Positions 16,942-26,237 of a stretch of 64,000 nt of DNA are shown piece by piece. The stretch is from Hellea sp965224755. GTDB taxonomy: Bacteria > Pseudomonadota > Alphaproteobacteria > Caulobacterales > Maricaulaceae. The notes under the pieces were generated by a model. It ran no database searches. It worked only from the letters and a program-made list of their open reading frames with translations, and was not told where the DNA came from. Position 1 is the first letter of the stretch. Each line of letters opens with the position of its first letter. The position numbers were made by a program, and so were the translations under genes. The DNA lies in the NCBI GenBank assembly GCA_965224755.1, contig OZ245061.1, forward strand, positions 2,675,247-2,739,246, read 5' to 3'.

Positions 16942-17655
16942 ATGAGTAGCAAGGCCTCTAAACACAATTTCTCTTTCAGGCCTGCGGTTTTCCTGACCGG
17001 CCTCTGCCTTTCCGCCGCCGCCATTGCGCAAAACTCCGGCCAGTTTGACGACGCTTTTCGCGCCATGAAACGCGACGGAAAATTACAGTTCGAGCTACCC
17101 GAAAGACCGCCCCCGCCCAAGCTTGATTGGCTGGAGGGAGTTTTCAAAGCCTTAGGCGGGTTTATCAAAGCCATATTACCGCTGCTTGAAATTCTGTTTT
17201 GGGGCGGCTTAGCCCTCATAATAGGCTCAATTCTCTATTTTATCGGACGGGAGATTTACAACACGCGTCTGGAACGCCAACCGAAAAAAGCCGCCGAAGA
17301 CGCCCCTCCGCCGCTTTATACGCCCGATCAAGATCAGGCTCGTATCCTGCTGGATGATATTGACGCAATGGCGGCTGAGGGGCGCTTTGAGGAGGCCGTG
17401 CATACGCTGCTGTTTCGCTCGATTCAGGACATCGACATTCGCCGTCCTAACACCATCCGCCGCTCACTAACCTCGCGCGAGATTGCGGCGCTGGAGATCC
17501 TCACGCCCGCGACCCGCGAAACTTTCGCCAAAATCGGCGCGGTGGTAGAAACCTCTTATTTTGGCGGGCAAAAAATCGGACGCGCCGAATTTGATATTTG
17601 CCGCGAAGCCTATGCGCAATTTGCCCGCAAAGAAACGTGGAAGGCGGCAGCATGA
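16942..17655 (+). CDS. DUF4129 domain protein
   Basis: 237 residues. A possible signal peptide or anchor (residues 10-30) is followed by a proline-rich segment, a membrane helix around 75-100 (FWGGLALIIGSILYFIG), and the cytosolic DUF4129 region with ARILLDDIDAMAAEGRFEEAV and RRPNTIRRSLTSREI. The family is regularly found with MoxR ATPases and DUF58 proteins. It is the first gene of the six-gene operon; its TGA overlaps the next ATG. Confidence 0.8.
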   Translation: MSSKASKHNFSFRPAVFLTGLCLSAAAIAQNSGQFDDAFRAMKRDGKLQFELPERPPPPKLDWLEGVFKALGGFIKAILPLLEILFWGGLALIIGSILYFIGREIYNTRLERQPKKAAEDAPPPLYTPDQDQARILLDDIDAMAAEGRFEEAVHTLLFRSIQDIDIRRPNTIRRSLTSREIAALEILTPATRETFAKIGAVVETSYFGGQKIGRAEFDICREAYAQFARKETWKAAA

Positions 17656-18947
17656 ATAGCCAAGCCTCGCGCATAAGCAATGAACTTGGAGGACGCGGGA
17701 GCGGCGCTATCCTCTCGGCGCTGATGAGCCCGAAAATGATTATCTCGCTTGTCTTGATCGGGATATTCTCCTTCGCCGCTTTGGTCACGCTGTCAGGATA
17801 TGCGGGTGATCTCCGCCAGAAAGATAATGGCCAAGCTCATGCGCTGTCGCGCTCGGCCATTGGCTATGGCGGGCTAGTGCGCCTGCTCGGCGATATTGGC
17901 TATGAGGTCGGTATGGCACGGACGGAAAATGTCTCGGCGGATCAGGAAAATACACTGCGGATTTTTACGCTCTCCCGCGCGTATCAAGCCGACGCTCTGG
18001 ACGATATGAACCTCTACGCGCCGACTTTAATCATCATGCCCAAATGGATAACCGCGCCCGTCAAAGGTAATGCGGGATGGGTACAAAAGGGCTGGGGGGA
18101 TAGCACTATTGATGTGAGCAACCATGAACGCGACCTCAAAGAACTCACAGGCGAGATTACGTTTAGCGCGGTTGAGTCTGATGACAAATCCCTGACTTAC
18201 AATGTAAATGCGCCCATTGGCAGTGTATCGTCTATCGAAAACGCATCAATTGAGAGTCTCCAAACAATTTCGGGAGATACTCTTGAGTACATTTACAGGG
18301 TAGATGACGAGGCCGTGCTAGTCCGCATAGATCAAACATCAATCTATATTCTCAGCGAACCCGACCTGCTCAACACAATGGGAATCGCGAGTAAAACCCG
18401 GGCAAAATTTGCGGTCGATATGATTGATGCCATTATTGAAGATGCAGAGGCCGATCCGGGCCGTGTGGATTTCGACCTCACGCTGCACGGTTTTGGCGGC
18501 AAAACGAATATCATCAAAGTCATGACCCGTCCGCCTTTTCTCGCCGCTACGCTCTGCCTGCTGGCCGCCGGGGCGCTCATAGCCTGGCAGGCCTTTGCCC
18601 GGTTTGGCGATGCCCGCGCCACGCCGCGCGATTATGCGCTGGGCAAATTTTCGCTGGCCGATAATGCTGCGCGCTTTATCCGCATTGCCGGGCGCGAGCC
18701 GAATATGGCTGATGATTATGCCATCTTAGTGCGCAGGCAAGTCATCAAAGCGCTCAACCTACAAGCTCGTAAACCCAAAGATATCGAGACCATATTGCGC
18801 CGCCGCGAAAAAGCGCTTGGCCTGCATGACGGCTGGGTTGATATGCATAACCGCGCCCGCAATACAGTCGATAATATGGCGCTAATGCGGTTGGCGCAGG
18901 ATTTAGATAATTGGAAAGCCAAAATGGCTCTAGGAGATAAGCGATGA
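17652..18947 (+). CDS. DUF4350 domain membrane protein
   Basis: 431 residues. One N-terminal membrane helix (MIISLVLIGIFSFAALVTLS) is followed by an extracytoplasmic DUF4350-type domain (ALSRSAIGYGGLVRLLGDIGYEV, then APTLIIMPKW). A second helix (PPFLAATLCLLAAGALIAW) leads to a cytosolic helical tail of about 130 residues. The ATG at 17652 is chosen because it couples to the preceding stop; an in-frame start at 17598 would overlap DUF4129 by 58 bp. Role unknown; probably a membrane partner of the MoxR ATPase. Confidence 0.78.
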   Translation: MNSQASRISNELGGRGSGAILSALMSPKMIISLVLIGIFSFAALVTLSGYAGDLRQKDNGQAHALSRSAIGYGGLVRLLGDIGYEVGMARTENVSADQENTLRIFTLSRAYQADALDDMNLYAPTLIIMPKWITAPVKGNAGWVQKGWGDSTIDVSNHERDLKELTGEITFSAVESDDKSLTYNVNAPIGSVSSIENASIESLQTISGDTLEYIYRVDDEAVLVRIDQTSIYILSEPDLLNTMGIASKTRAKFAVDMIDAIIEDAEADPGRVDFDLTLHGFGGKTNIIKVMTRPPFLAATLCLLAAGALIAWQAFARFGDARATPRDYALGKFSLADNAARFIRIAGREPNMADDYAILVRRQVIKALNLQARKPKDIETILRRREKALGLHDGWVDMHNRARNTVDNMALMRLAQDLDNWKAKMALGDKR

Positions 18948-19900
18948 AAATAGAAAATGTAGGTGCGCTCGCCGATATTATTCGAAGCGAGGTCGGCAAA
19001 GCCATTATCGGGCAGCACGATACGATTGATCTGATGTTGACCGCTTTATTTTCCGGCGGGCATATATTGCTCGAAGGCGTGCCGGGGACGGCAAAGACAT
19101 TCCTTGCGCAGGTCTTTGCCCATGTTACGCAAATGGATTTCGGGCGGATACAATTCACCCCCGACCTGATGCCTGGCGATTTGCTGGGAACAAACCTGTT
19201 TTCCTTTCAGAGCAATGAATTTAACCTCGTCAAAGGCCCGATTTTTTGCGATCTGCTACTGGCCGATGAAATCAATCGCACCCCGCCCAAGACCCAAGCC
19301 GCTTTGCTCGAAGCTATGCAGGAACGCCAAGTCACAATTGACGGCGAGACCTTTCCGCTCGGCGACCGGTTTATGGTCATCGCCACGCAAAACCCGATTG
19401 AGCAGCAAGGCACTTATCCTCTGCCCGAAGCGCAGCTTGACCGTTTCATTTTCAAACATGTGCTGGATTATCCCAGCCGCGAAGAAGAGATCGAGATCGT
19501 TCGCCTCCACGGAGCCCGCACAGGCTCAGCCAAGCCCAAAGATATGGGCGTGAAATCCGTCGTCACCCGGAAACATATTGACGCCGCCGTAGCCGCCACA
19601 GCCAAGGTGCGCCTGACCGATGAGGTGACACATTATGTTGTCGATTTGGTGCGCGGCACGCGCAGTAATCCGCTTTTCGAAACCGGAGCCTCGCCCCGCG
19701 CCGCCGCGATGATTTCCGCTGCCGCCCGCGCCAGAGCCGCGCTCAATAACCGTGATTTCGTTATTCCCGATGATGTTAAGTCTATCGCGCTGCCCGCCCT
19801 GCGCCACCGCGCTATCCTCTCCCCCGCCGCCGAAATTGAAGGCCGCACGGCGGATGAATTAATTTTGCAGGTGATTGAGCAAACCGAGGCGCCGCGATAA
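18944..19900 (+). CDS. MoxR family AAA+ ATPase
   Basis: 318 residues. Walker A is GVPGTAKT (45-52), Walker B LLLADEINRTPPKTQAALLE, sensor region GDRFMVIATQNPIEQQGTYP, and arginine finger/lid GASPRAAAMISAAARARAAL. MoxR proteins act as chaperones that mature or remodel VWA-domain and membrane complexes, working with the DUF58 protein encoded next. Translation is coupled to DUF4350 by ATGA. Confidence 0.93.
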   Translation: MKIENVGALADIIRSEVGKAIIGQHDTIDLMLTALFSGGHILLEGVPGTAKTFLAQVFAHVTQMDFGRIQFTPDLMPGDLLGTNLFSFQSNEFNLVKGPIFCDLLLADEINRTPPKTQAALLEAMQERQVTIDGETFPLGDRFMVIATQNPIEQQGTYPLPEAQLDRFIFKHVLDYPSREEEIEIVRLHGARTGSAKPKDMGVKSVVTRKHIDAAVAATAKVRLTDEVTHYVVDLVRGTRSNPLFETGASPRAAAMISAAARARAALNNRDFVIPDDVKSIALPALRHRAILSPAAEIEGRTADELILQVIEQTEAPR

Positions 19901-19915
19901 AATGAGCCGCCTCTC

Positions 19916-21229
19916 ATGATATATCCAACGGCGCGCGCGGCGATGCTCATGGCCATCGGCTTGCCGGTGACCCTGATTGTGGCTGTGCTCCTCCCCGCGC
20001 TCTGGACATTGGGCGCGGCTTGGGCTGCAGGGTTGATGGGATTAATCATTCTCGACGCCTTTCTCGCGCCGTCTCGGGAAAAAATGAATTTTGAAATTAA
20101 AGCGCCGGGCAGTTTCTTTATCGGCGAGACCGAAGCGATCTGGTTTAAATATGATTACGGCAACGCCCGCCCGCCCCGCCAGCCGGAATGCCGCCTCTCC
20201 GTCAATGACCGCTTTTCTACCGCCCCCGACCATTTTTACGGCCAAGCGGCAAACGGCGTGCTGCTCGCCTCATTCGATGTCAAGACCCAGCGGCGCGGCG
20301 AAGGCCTGCTCGACCGACTCTGGACACGCTGGCAAGGCCCACTCGGCCTCATTTGGAAACAAACAACGGAACGACTTGATCTTGAAATCCCTGTCGTGCC
20401 CAATACGCGGCTGGTCAAAGACAAGGCCATTGAAATATTCTCACGCGATGCGACTTTCGGGCAGAAAATCCAGCGCGAGCGCGGCGAAGGCACAGAATTT
20501 GACGCCCTGACCGAATTCATGCCGGGCATGGATAAACGCAAGATTGACTGGAAACATTCCGCCCGGCACCGCGTGCTGCTGGCTAAAGAATTTCGCACAG
20601 AGCGTAATCATAATATCGTCTTCGCCCTTGATAGCGGGCATCTTATGTGCGAGCCGATACGCGGCATGACCAAGCTGGATTGGTCGCTTAACGCCTCTCT
20701 ACTCATGGCCTATGTGTCCTTGAAAATCGGCGACCGTATCGGCTATTTCGCCTTTGACCAAAAACCCTATTTCTATAGCCAGCCCATTGCCGGCGCGAAT
20801 AGTTTTCCGCATTTACAGCGCCTGACAGCCTCAATTGATTATTCTCATCACGAAACCAATTTCACGCTCGGCCTATCGCAACTGGCGCAATCTCTCAAAC
20901 GTAGAACCTTGATTGTTGTCTTCACCGATTTCGTTGATACCACCAATGCTGAGCTTATGATTGAAAATATGGGCCGGCTGCTGCGCCGCCATATTGTTAT
21001 TTTTGTCGCCTTTCGCGACGAAGCTTTGGAACAGCTTTTGCAAAAGACGCCAGAAGAAACCGATGATATCTCGCGCGCCGTAATCGCCGAAAACCTGATG
21101 CGCGAGAGGGATCTCGTCATTGCCCGCCTGCACCGGATGGGCGTGCATATCGTTGATGTCGAGGCTGATAAGCTGAGCAATGCGGTATTAAATAAATATC
21201 TCGAACTCAAGCGGCGGGAGGCAATTTAG
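19916..21229 (+). CDS. DUF58 domain protein
   Basis: 437 residues. Two N-terminal hydrophobic segments are followed by a beta-rich region, then the DUF58 signature RERGEGTEFDALTEFMPGMD and RKIDWKHSARHRVLLAKEF. A VWA-like C-terminal half follows (NHNIVFALDSGHLM, RTLIVVFTDFVDT), with metal-site-like D and S residues. DUF58 proteins are standard MoxR partners. The TAG overlaps the GTG of the next gene by 1 bp. Confidence 0.9.
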   Translation: MIYPTARAAMLMAIGLPVTLIVAVLLPALWTLGAAWAAGLMGLIILDAFLAPSREKMNFEIKAPGSFFIGETEAIWFKYDYGNARPPRQPECRLSVNDRFSTAPDHFYGQAANGVLLASFDVKTQRRGEGLLDRLWTRWQGPLGLIWKQTTERLDLEIPVVPNTRLVKDKAIEIFSRDATFGQKIQRERGEGTEFDALTEFMPGMDKRKIDWKHSARHRVLLAKEFRTERNHNIVFALDSGHLMCEPIRGMTKLDWSLNASLLMAYVSLKIGDRIGYFAFDQKPYFYSQPIAGANSFPHLQRLTASIDYSHHETNFTLGLSQLAQSLKRRTLIVVFTDFVDTTNAELMIENMGRLLRRHIVIFVAFRDEALEQLLQKTPEETDDISRAVIAENLMRERDLVIARLHRMGVHIVDVEADKLSNAVLNKYLELKRREAI

Positions 21230-22227
21230 TGGCCGCCTTAACGCTTAAAAGCCACCGCTTCCGCACTGAGCGCGAAGAAAGCTGGCGCGAGCTTGAATTC
21301 ATCTTAAAAGCCATAGAGGGCCGCGGCATGCGCTCGCTCAGCGATGCGCAGATCATCGCCCTGCCCCGGCTCTACCGCTCGACATTATCCTCGCTCTCCG
21401 TTGCCCGCGCGACCTCGCTCGACCAAAGCGTGATTATTTATCTCGAAAGCCTCTCGGCCCGGGCCTATTATATTCTCTATGGCTCGCAAATTAGCCTTGG
21501 CAAACGGATTGCGAAATTCTTCTCCCGTGACTGGCCTCTTGCGGCAAAAGCCCTCTGGCGCGAAACAGCGATATCAGCGGCGCTGACACTCATTGCGGCG
21601 ATTGTTGCCTTCATTCTTGTCAAAAATAACCCTGACTGGTTTTACGCTTTCATGCCCGACAGCATGGCAGGCGGGCGCACGCCTGCGGCCTCAGCGGAAA
21701 CGCTGCGGGACACTTTATATCACGACGAAGGCAAAGGCGGGTTGGGCATTTTTGCGACCTTCCTGTTTAGCCATAATGCCCGCGTGGCCATGTTCTGCTT
21801 TGCGCTTGGTTTTGCTTTCTGTATACCGACGGCCATTTTGCTTCTCTATAATGGTTTCGTTCTTGGTAGTTTCATTGCTATTTTTTCTGAAAAGGAGCTC
21901 GGCTTTGAAGTCGGCGGTTGGCTGATTATCCACGGCGCGACCGAGATTTTCGCTATTATTCTCGCGGGCGCGGCGGGGATGCATATCGGAAAGGCGGTGG
22001 CTTTTCCCGGCGAGTTATCGCGCACAGATTCGGCCTCCAAAGCGGGCGGGACAGCTTCGCTGCTGATGGCGGGCGTGATTATCATGCTGTTCTTTGCAGG
22101 ACTTCTCGAAGGTTACGGGCGGCAATTAATTACCAGTGATATCCTGCGCTACGGTATCGGGCTTTCCACTCTCGCTATCTGGCTCCTCTATTTCTACGGC
22201 CCGCGCAAAGATAAAGGGCCGCTCTGA
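21229..22227 (+). CDS. SpoIIM/DUF95 family membrane protein
   Basis: 332 residues starting at GTG. The first 110 residues are soluble and helical; then come several hydrophobic segments typical of stage II sporulation protein M-like proteins (FLFSHNARVAMFCFALGF, FVLGSFIAIF, GWLIIHGATEIFAIILAGAAG). The HGATEIFAI motif is the family core. No sporulation is implied; in proteobacteria the gene travels with RDD and MoxR genes. It overlaps the RDD start by 1 bp. Confidence 0.85.
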   Translation: MAALTLKSHRFRTEREESWRELEFILKAIEGRGMRSLSDAQIIALPRLYRSTLSSLSVARATSLDQSVIIYLESLSARAYYILYGSQISLGKRIAKFFSRDWPLAAKALWRETAISAALTLIAAIVAFILVKNNPDWFYAFMPDSMAGGRTPAASAETLRDTLYHDEGKGGLGIFATFLFSHNARVAMFCFALGFAFCIPTAILLLYNGFVLGSFIAIFSEKELGFEVGGWLIIHGATEIFAIILAGAAGMHIGKAVAFPGELSRTDSASKAGGTASLLMAGVIIMLFFAGLLEGYGRQLITSDILRYGIGLSTLAIWLLYFYGPRKDKGPL

Positions 22228-23084
22228 TGGCCGGCGTGATTACCCAGCGCCGCGTTGACCAGCGAAAACTGATCACGCCCGAAGGCATTGATTTGCAAGT
22301 ACAGCTCTCGGATATCGGCTCGCGTATCGGCGCTTATTTTATCGACCAATGTATTATCTATGCGGCGCTTATTGCCGCCTTTTTCATGATTGTTCTGGGC
22401 GGGCTGGCCGCAGGCGGCGAGATTGCTTTAATGATCTTTATTCTTGTCGCCTTTTTTCTGCGCAATTTCTATTATATGTTTTTCGAGATGGGGCCAAAAG
22501 CCGCGACGCCCGGAAAGCGCATCTGTAAAATCCGCGTCGCCTCGCGCAGCCATGCGCGCCTGACCGCCAATGCTGTTTTTGCCCGAAACGCCATGCGCGA
22601 GATCGAGATTAACCTGCCATTGTCGTTTCTGTTTGCGGGCGGAGCCTCTGTTGACGGCTGGATTGCGTTGCTCGGCTTTCTCTGGAGCGGAATATTTCTG
22701 TTCTTTCCGCTGTTTAATAAAGACCGACTGCGCGCGGGCGACCTTGTCGCCGGAACATGGGTCGTGCGCGCGCCCAAGCCCATCCTTGCCGATGATTTAG
22801 CCGAGCACTCTGTGGATATCAACACGGGGTTTATCTTCACGCCCCAGCAGGTGGAAGCTTACGGTGTACACGAATTGCATGTGCTGGAAAATGTCATCCG
22901 CGCCAAAGACCAAGAGACCGTCAAAGATGTCGCCGAACGCATCCGCGCTAAAATTAGCTGGGCACGCGGTATGTCCGAGGATGATCTTGATTTCCTTAAA
23001 GCTTATTATGCCTCCCTGCGCGGAAGGCTGGAAACGCGGCTTTTATTTGGCGTGCGCCGCAAGGATAAATTTGATAAGCGTTAA
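22227..23084 (+). CDS. RDD family membrane protein
   Basis: 285 residues. The RDD domain covers residues 20 to about 170: SDIGSRIGAYFIDQCIIYAA (with the R and D residues), MGPKAATPGKRICKIRV, then GDLVAGTWVV. A soluble tail of about 120 residues follows. It closes the MoxR operon. Its last codons, encoding RLLFGVRRKDKFDKR and a stop, recur in diverged form 1.1 kb downstream, beyond the next gene, which suggests that its 3' end was swapped or duplicated during an insertion. Confidence 0.88.
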   Translation: MAGVITQRRVDQRKLITPEGIDLQVQLSDIGSRIGAYFIDQCIIYAALIAAFFMIVLGGLAAGGEIALMIFILVAFFLRNFYYMFFEMGPKAATPGKRICKIRVASRSHARLTANAVFARNAMREIEINLPLSFLFAGGASVDGWIALLGFLWSGIFLFFPLFNKDRLRAGDLVAGTWVVRAPKPILADDLAEHSVDINTGFIFTPQQVEAYGVHELHVLENVIRAKDQETVKDVAERIRAKISWARGMSEDDLDFLKAYYASLRGRLETRLLFGVRRKDKFDKR

Positions 23085-23091
23085 TGCAAAC

Positions 23092-23130
23092 CCTGTCTTG
23101 AATCTTGCTAAAGCTTCACTTAAAGACAGG
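23092..23130 (+). terminator. Hairpin after the RDD gene (possible terminator)
   Basis: CCTGTCTT at 23092-23099 pairs with AAGACAGG at 23123-23130 around a 23-nt loop, followed by AAAATTTAAG rather than a T run. It separates the MoxR operon from the next gene, but the long loop and weak tail make termination uncertain. It also marks the left junction of the suspected insert. Confidence 0.3.
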
Positions 23131-23148
23131 AAAATTTAAGAGATTCGC

Positions 23149-24114
23149 ATGACAAATATTGTAATTTCAGGCTGCGGCAATATTGGTAGCCGCCTACTCC
23201 AATCCGTCTCCAATATTAAAGATTTGGATATTGGGACATTGGAAGTTTATGGAATCGATCCGTTTCAATCTTCTCTTGATATCTCTGCAGAACGCTTTGC
23301 GCAGGAAAATGCAGGTGGGCATCATTTGCACCTATCAACACAGGCATCCGATTTACCATCCGATGCTGAGTTGCTCATTGTCTCTGTGGACGCCGCAAAC
23401 CGTCTGGCCGCCCTAACATCCGTGCTGGAACATTGCCGTCCCAAAGCGATTATCCTTGAGAAAATCCTGTTCACAAAATTTTCCGAATTTGACACAGTGC
23501 AGGCAATTTTGGATGACCTTGCAGTGCCCTGCTGGGTTAATTGTTCGCGGAACATTTGGCCAAGTTACCAAAACCTCAAAGAAAAATTGCAACCCGGCGG
23601 CCCGATCACGGGCTATCATGTCTCCGGCTCTGACTGGAGCCTCGGCTCAAACGCCATTCACTTTATCGCGGCCTTTGAGTATTTGTCAGGCGAACCGCTG
23701 AACGAACTGTCAATAAAACCTGGCACAGCCATTATCCGCGAGTCAAAACGCGCCGGTTATAAAGATTTGACGGGTATTTTGATCGGGCGGACGCCTTCGG
23801 GTTGCACGCTCACTCTGACCTCAGATAGTCACGAAAACCGGGCTATCACGACCCACCTAGAACAAGGCGCAGTCTATGCTGATTTTACTGATGGGCAAAC
23901 CCTTATATGGAACGGAGATAGCGCCCAGTCCGAACCTTTTTCTCTACTCTATACCAGTCAATTAACCACGCCAATTACGGACATCTTGAAGCATAACCGC
24001 TCCGACTTGCCCGATTATACCGCCTCGGTGCGCCAACACAGGCTCCTTTTCAAAGCCTTAAATGACGTCTTCTACGGGCCGGATAATAATCAGACCCAGT
24101 GTCCGGTAACATAA
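23149..24114 (+). CDS. Gfo/Idh/MocA-like NAD(P)-binding oxidoreductase
   Basis: 321 residues. The N-terminal Rossmann motif is IVISGCGNIGSRLLQS, followed by a second strand ending in D (YGIDPFQSS) and LLIVSVDAANRLAAL. The catalytic-region residues EKILFT and VNCSRN fit a dehydrogenase of the Gfo/Idh/MocA type. The C-terminus QCPVT resembles those of homologues I remember from surface-sugar clusters. The substrate is unknown and no sugar gene is adjacent. Base composition looks AT-richer than the flanking operons, and the gene is bracketed by copies of the RDD gene end, so it was probably acquired. Confidence 0.6.
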   Translation: MTNIVISGCGNIGSRLLQSVSNIKDLDIGTLEVYGIDPFQSSLDISAERFAQENAGGHHLHLSTQASDLPSDAELLIVSVDAANRLAALTSVLEHCRPKAIILEKILFTKFSEFDTVQAILDDLAVPCWVNCSRNIWPSYQNLKEKLQPGGPITGYHVSGSDWSLGSNAIHFIAAFEYLSGEPLNELSIKPGTAIIRESKRAGYKDLTGILIGRTPSGCTLTLTSDSHENRAITTHLEQGAVYADFTDGQTLIWNGDSAQSEPFSLLYTSQLTTPITDILKHNRSDLPDYTASVRQHRLLFKALNDVFYGPDNNQTQCPVT

Positions 24115-24159
24115 ACCCCGCCCTCACGAGTAGGGCTTATCATTTACCAGATTTGATCA

Positions 24160-24207
24160 CGGTTATTATTTGGTATGCGGCGTAAGGGTAAATTTGATAA
24201 ACGCTAG
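24160..24207 (+). pseudogene. Displaced remnant of an RDD gene 3' end
   Basis: Read in frame, 24160-24207 encodes RLLFGMRRKGKFDKR and TAG. The intact RDD gene ends RLLFGVRRKDKFDKR and TAA. Over the last 42 nt (24166-24207 against 23043-23084) 34 bases match, and most differences are synonymous codon changes, so the fragment evolved as coding sequence. No homology is evident further upstream. Its TAG lies within CTAG, shared with the stop of the convergent ABC permease gene. Confidence 0.75.
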
Positions 24208-25604
24208 CCTATATTGAGATAGACATACCACGCCATCAGCAAAAGAAGCCGCCCCGCCACTGCGCCGCGGGTTAGGTGTCCAAGCGTTATGGCGGCGATG
24301 GGTAAAGCTAAGCCAATCGCGGCGATGTCTTGAAGTTGCGCCGTCTCTCCGGTGATGAAAATCTTGATAAAAGCCGGTAGGCAGGCCAAAGCACAAATGG
24401 CAACCCCCGCACATAAGCGGACAGCAAATTGCACAAACGGCCCAAGCGCCAATGTCCCGCTCAAATGCCGCAGAGCTTTGGGCTGCCACCGCGCCCCATG
24501 CGCGGTCAGCGGAAAAATCAAAGCTAGAAGCAAAGCCGGGCCGACCATGCCGCGTAGAGGCAAAACGGCCCCCACCAATGCAATGATAGCAATAAGCGGC
24601 AGAAATATTTTTCCGCCTAATATCTGCTTTATATCCGAGATCAACGTCGCCGCGAGGCCGGAGGTTACAGCAGTAGCCGGGATGGAGGCCGCGGTAAATT
24701 GCGGAGCAAGATGCGCCGTATTTTGCGCTGAATTGGCCTTGCGCCATTTGGGACGGCGCGGCTTAAACACAAAACCTGCACTAAAGACCAACAGCCCGAT
24801 AACCCCTATCCAGAACAGGCGCGAGAGCAGGAATGCCGGGGCTAAAACGCCGCTCATGGCGTCAATCGCGATGGTTTTAGTTTTGCTGACCGCCTGCGGC
24901 GCGCTCCCGATTACCAATTCGGTGATGGGCTCATCCACCGCGCCTTCAAGCGGCGCGGCAAAGCCAAAGACGTCATAGATAGGCGAGGCCCCATCGCCGC
25001 CTGCGAAGAATGCTGCAGAGAGCGTTATCAGCCCTATCCACAGAAAGAAAAACAGCACGTCCCCGCCCGCTTTGCGCAAGGCCGGACGGACGGAAAAGAT
25101 CGTGCGAAACCCGGCGACAACGACAAGGGCAGGCGCCGCTATCAAGCATAGGGCTAGAGCCGTTTGAAAGGGATTAACTTCCGATAGCGGCAAACGAAAA
25201 AAGCTCAATATAACCCCGGCAATGGCGAGCGCCAGCATTAGGAGCCAGAGCGCCCCGCTATCCGCCGCCCAGTGGCCGAGAAGCTGCGCGTTTCTGCGCG
25301 CGGGCGTCACGTCTTCGGCCTGCCATGGCTGGCGGCGCGTCGGCCCAGCGCGCAAAAAGATATAGGCCAGAGGCGTGAGAATAATCGCCATGAGGACACC
25401 AAGCTGGAGCCCGATTACGGCGGGAGATAATTCCAGAAAAGCTCTGTTGACGGCAATGACCGTATAGTCCGCGCCCTCTTTTGGGACAAGATATCTGGCC
25501 GCGGCCGGAGTCGCCAAAGCCAAAAACCAAAGCGCGGGCGAGCGTAAATGCCGGAGGAATTGCACCCGCGCATGGGTTCGGATTTGGTCAAAAAACAAAG
25601 ACAC
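24204..25604 (-). CDS. ABC transporter permease-like membrane protein
   Basis: 466 residues with roughly ten hydrophobic segments and a GTG start that overlaps the ATPase TAG by 1 bp. The N-terminus (FFDQIRTHARVQFLRHLRSP) is typical of ABC-2-like exporter permeases. I find no substrate-binding protein, so export is more likely than import. Function beyond partnership with the ATPase cannot be read from sequence. Confidence 0.7.
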   Translation of the reverse strand: MSLFFDQIRTHARVQFLRHLRSPALWFLALATPAAARYLVPKEGADYTVIAVNRAFLELSPAVIGLQLGVLMAIILTPLAYIFLRAGPTRRQPWQAEDVTPARRNAQLLGHWAADSGALWLLMLALAIAGVILSFFRLPLSEVNPFQTALALCLIAAPALVVVAGFRTIFSVRPALRKAGGDVLFFFLWIGLITLSAAFFAGGDGASPIYDVFGFAAPLEGAVDEPITELVIGSAPQAVSKTKTIAIDAMSGVLAPAFLLSRLFWIGVIGLLVFSAGFVFKPRRPKWRKANSAQNTAHLAPQFTAASIPATAVTSGLAATLISDIKQILGGKIFLPLIAIIALVGAVLPLRGMVGPALLLALIFPLTAHGARWQPKALRHLSGTLALGPFVQFAVRLCAGVAICALACLPAFIKIFITGETAQLQDIAAIGLALPIAAITLGHLTRGAVAGRLLLLMAWYVYLNIG

Positions 25605-26227
25605 TAATCGGCGGCCTTGATGTGCATGACATCATAATCATAGGCCGACAGGCTTTCCGCAAGATGGGTGGTCATCACTATCGTTGCAGAGCGGGCGGTT
25701 TCGAAAATAAGATCATGCACCGCCTTGGCGGTTTCAGGATCAAGCTCTGCTGTGGGTTCGTCCAAAGCGAGGCATTGCGGCGCGCCCAGAAAGGCCTGCG
25801 CCAAACCCAGACGCCTGCGCATTCCGCCCGAATAGGTTTGAATAAGCCTTTCCGCGTCGCGGCCCAAACCCAAACGACCAAGCAGAGCCGCCGCTTGCGG
25901 CCGCGCGTCTTTGCGGCGGATATTTTTCAGCGCCGCGATATGGAGCATAAAATCCATCGCCGATATGTCTTCGGGAAAATCAATGCGCTGCGGGGCGTAA
26001 CCCAGCACGGCTCTCAAAGCTCTAGGTTTTTTGATAATAGATTGCCCTCGCCAGAGAATATCGCCGCCGCTTGGTTTCTCTGCGGTCGCGCAGAGCCGAA
26101 GCAAGGTTGATTTTCCGGCCCCGCTGCGCCCGGTCATGACGGTGACGCCTTGCTCGAAACGGCGCGAAATATCCGAGAGCACAGATTTCTTGCCGTAAGT
26201 TTTAGAGATTGATTTTAAGTCGAGCAT
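25604..26227 (-). CDS. ABC transporter ATP-binding protein
   Basis: 207 residues, a single nucleotide-binding domain. Walker A GRSGAGKST, Q-loop region YAPQRIDFPED, signature YSGGMRRRLGLAQ, Walker B CLALDEPTAELDPE and the switch histidine in VMTTHLAES. The order suits an ABC-2-type exporter ATPase. It is the first gene of the two-gene unit with the permease. The upstream terminator separates it from the peptidase gene. Confidence 0.9.
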   Translation of the reverse strand: MLDLKSISKTYGKKSVLSDISRRFEQGVTVMTGRSGAGKSTLLRLCATAEKPSGGDILWRGQSIIKKPRALRAVLGYAPQRIDFPEDISAMDFMLHIAALKNIRRKDARPQAAALLGRLGLGRDAERLIQTYSGGMRRRLGLAQAFLGAPQCLALDEPTAELDPETAKAVHDLIFETARSATIVMTTHLAESLSAYDYDVMHIKAAD

Positions 26228-26237
26228 ATCGCCCCCA

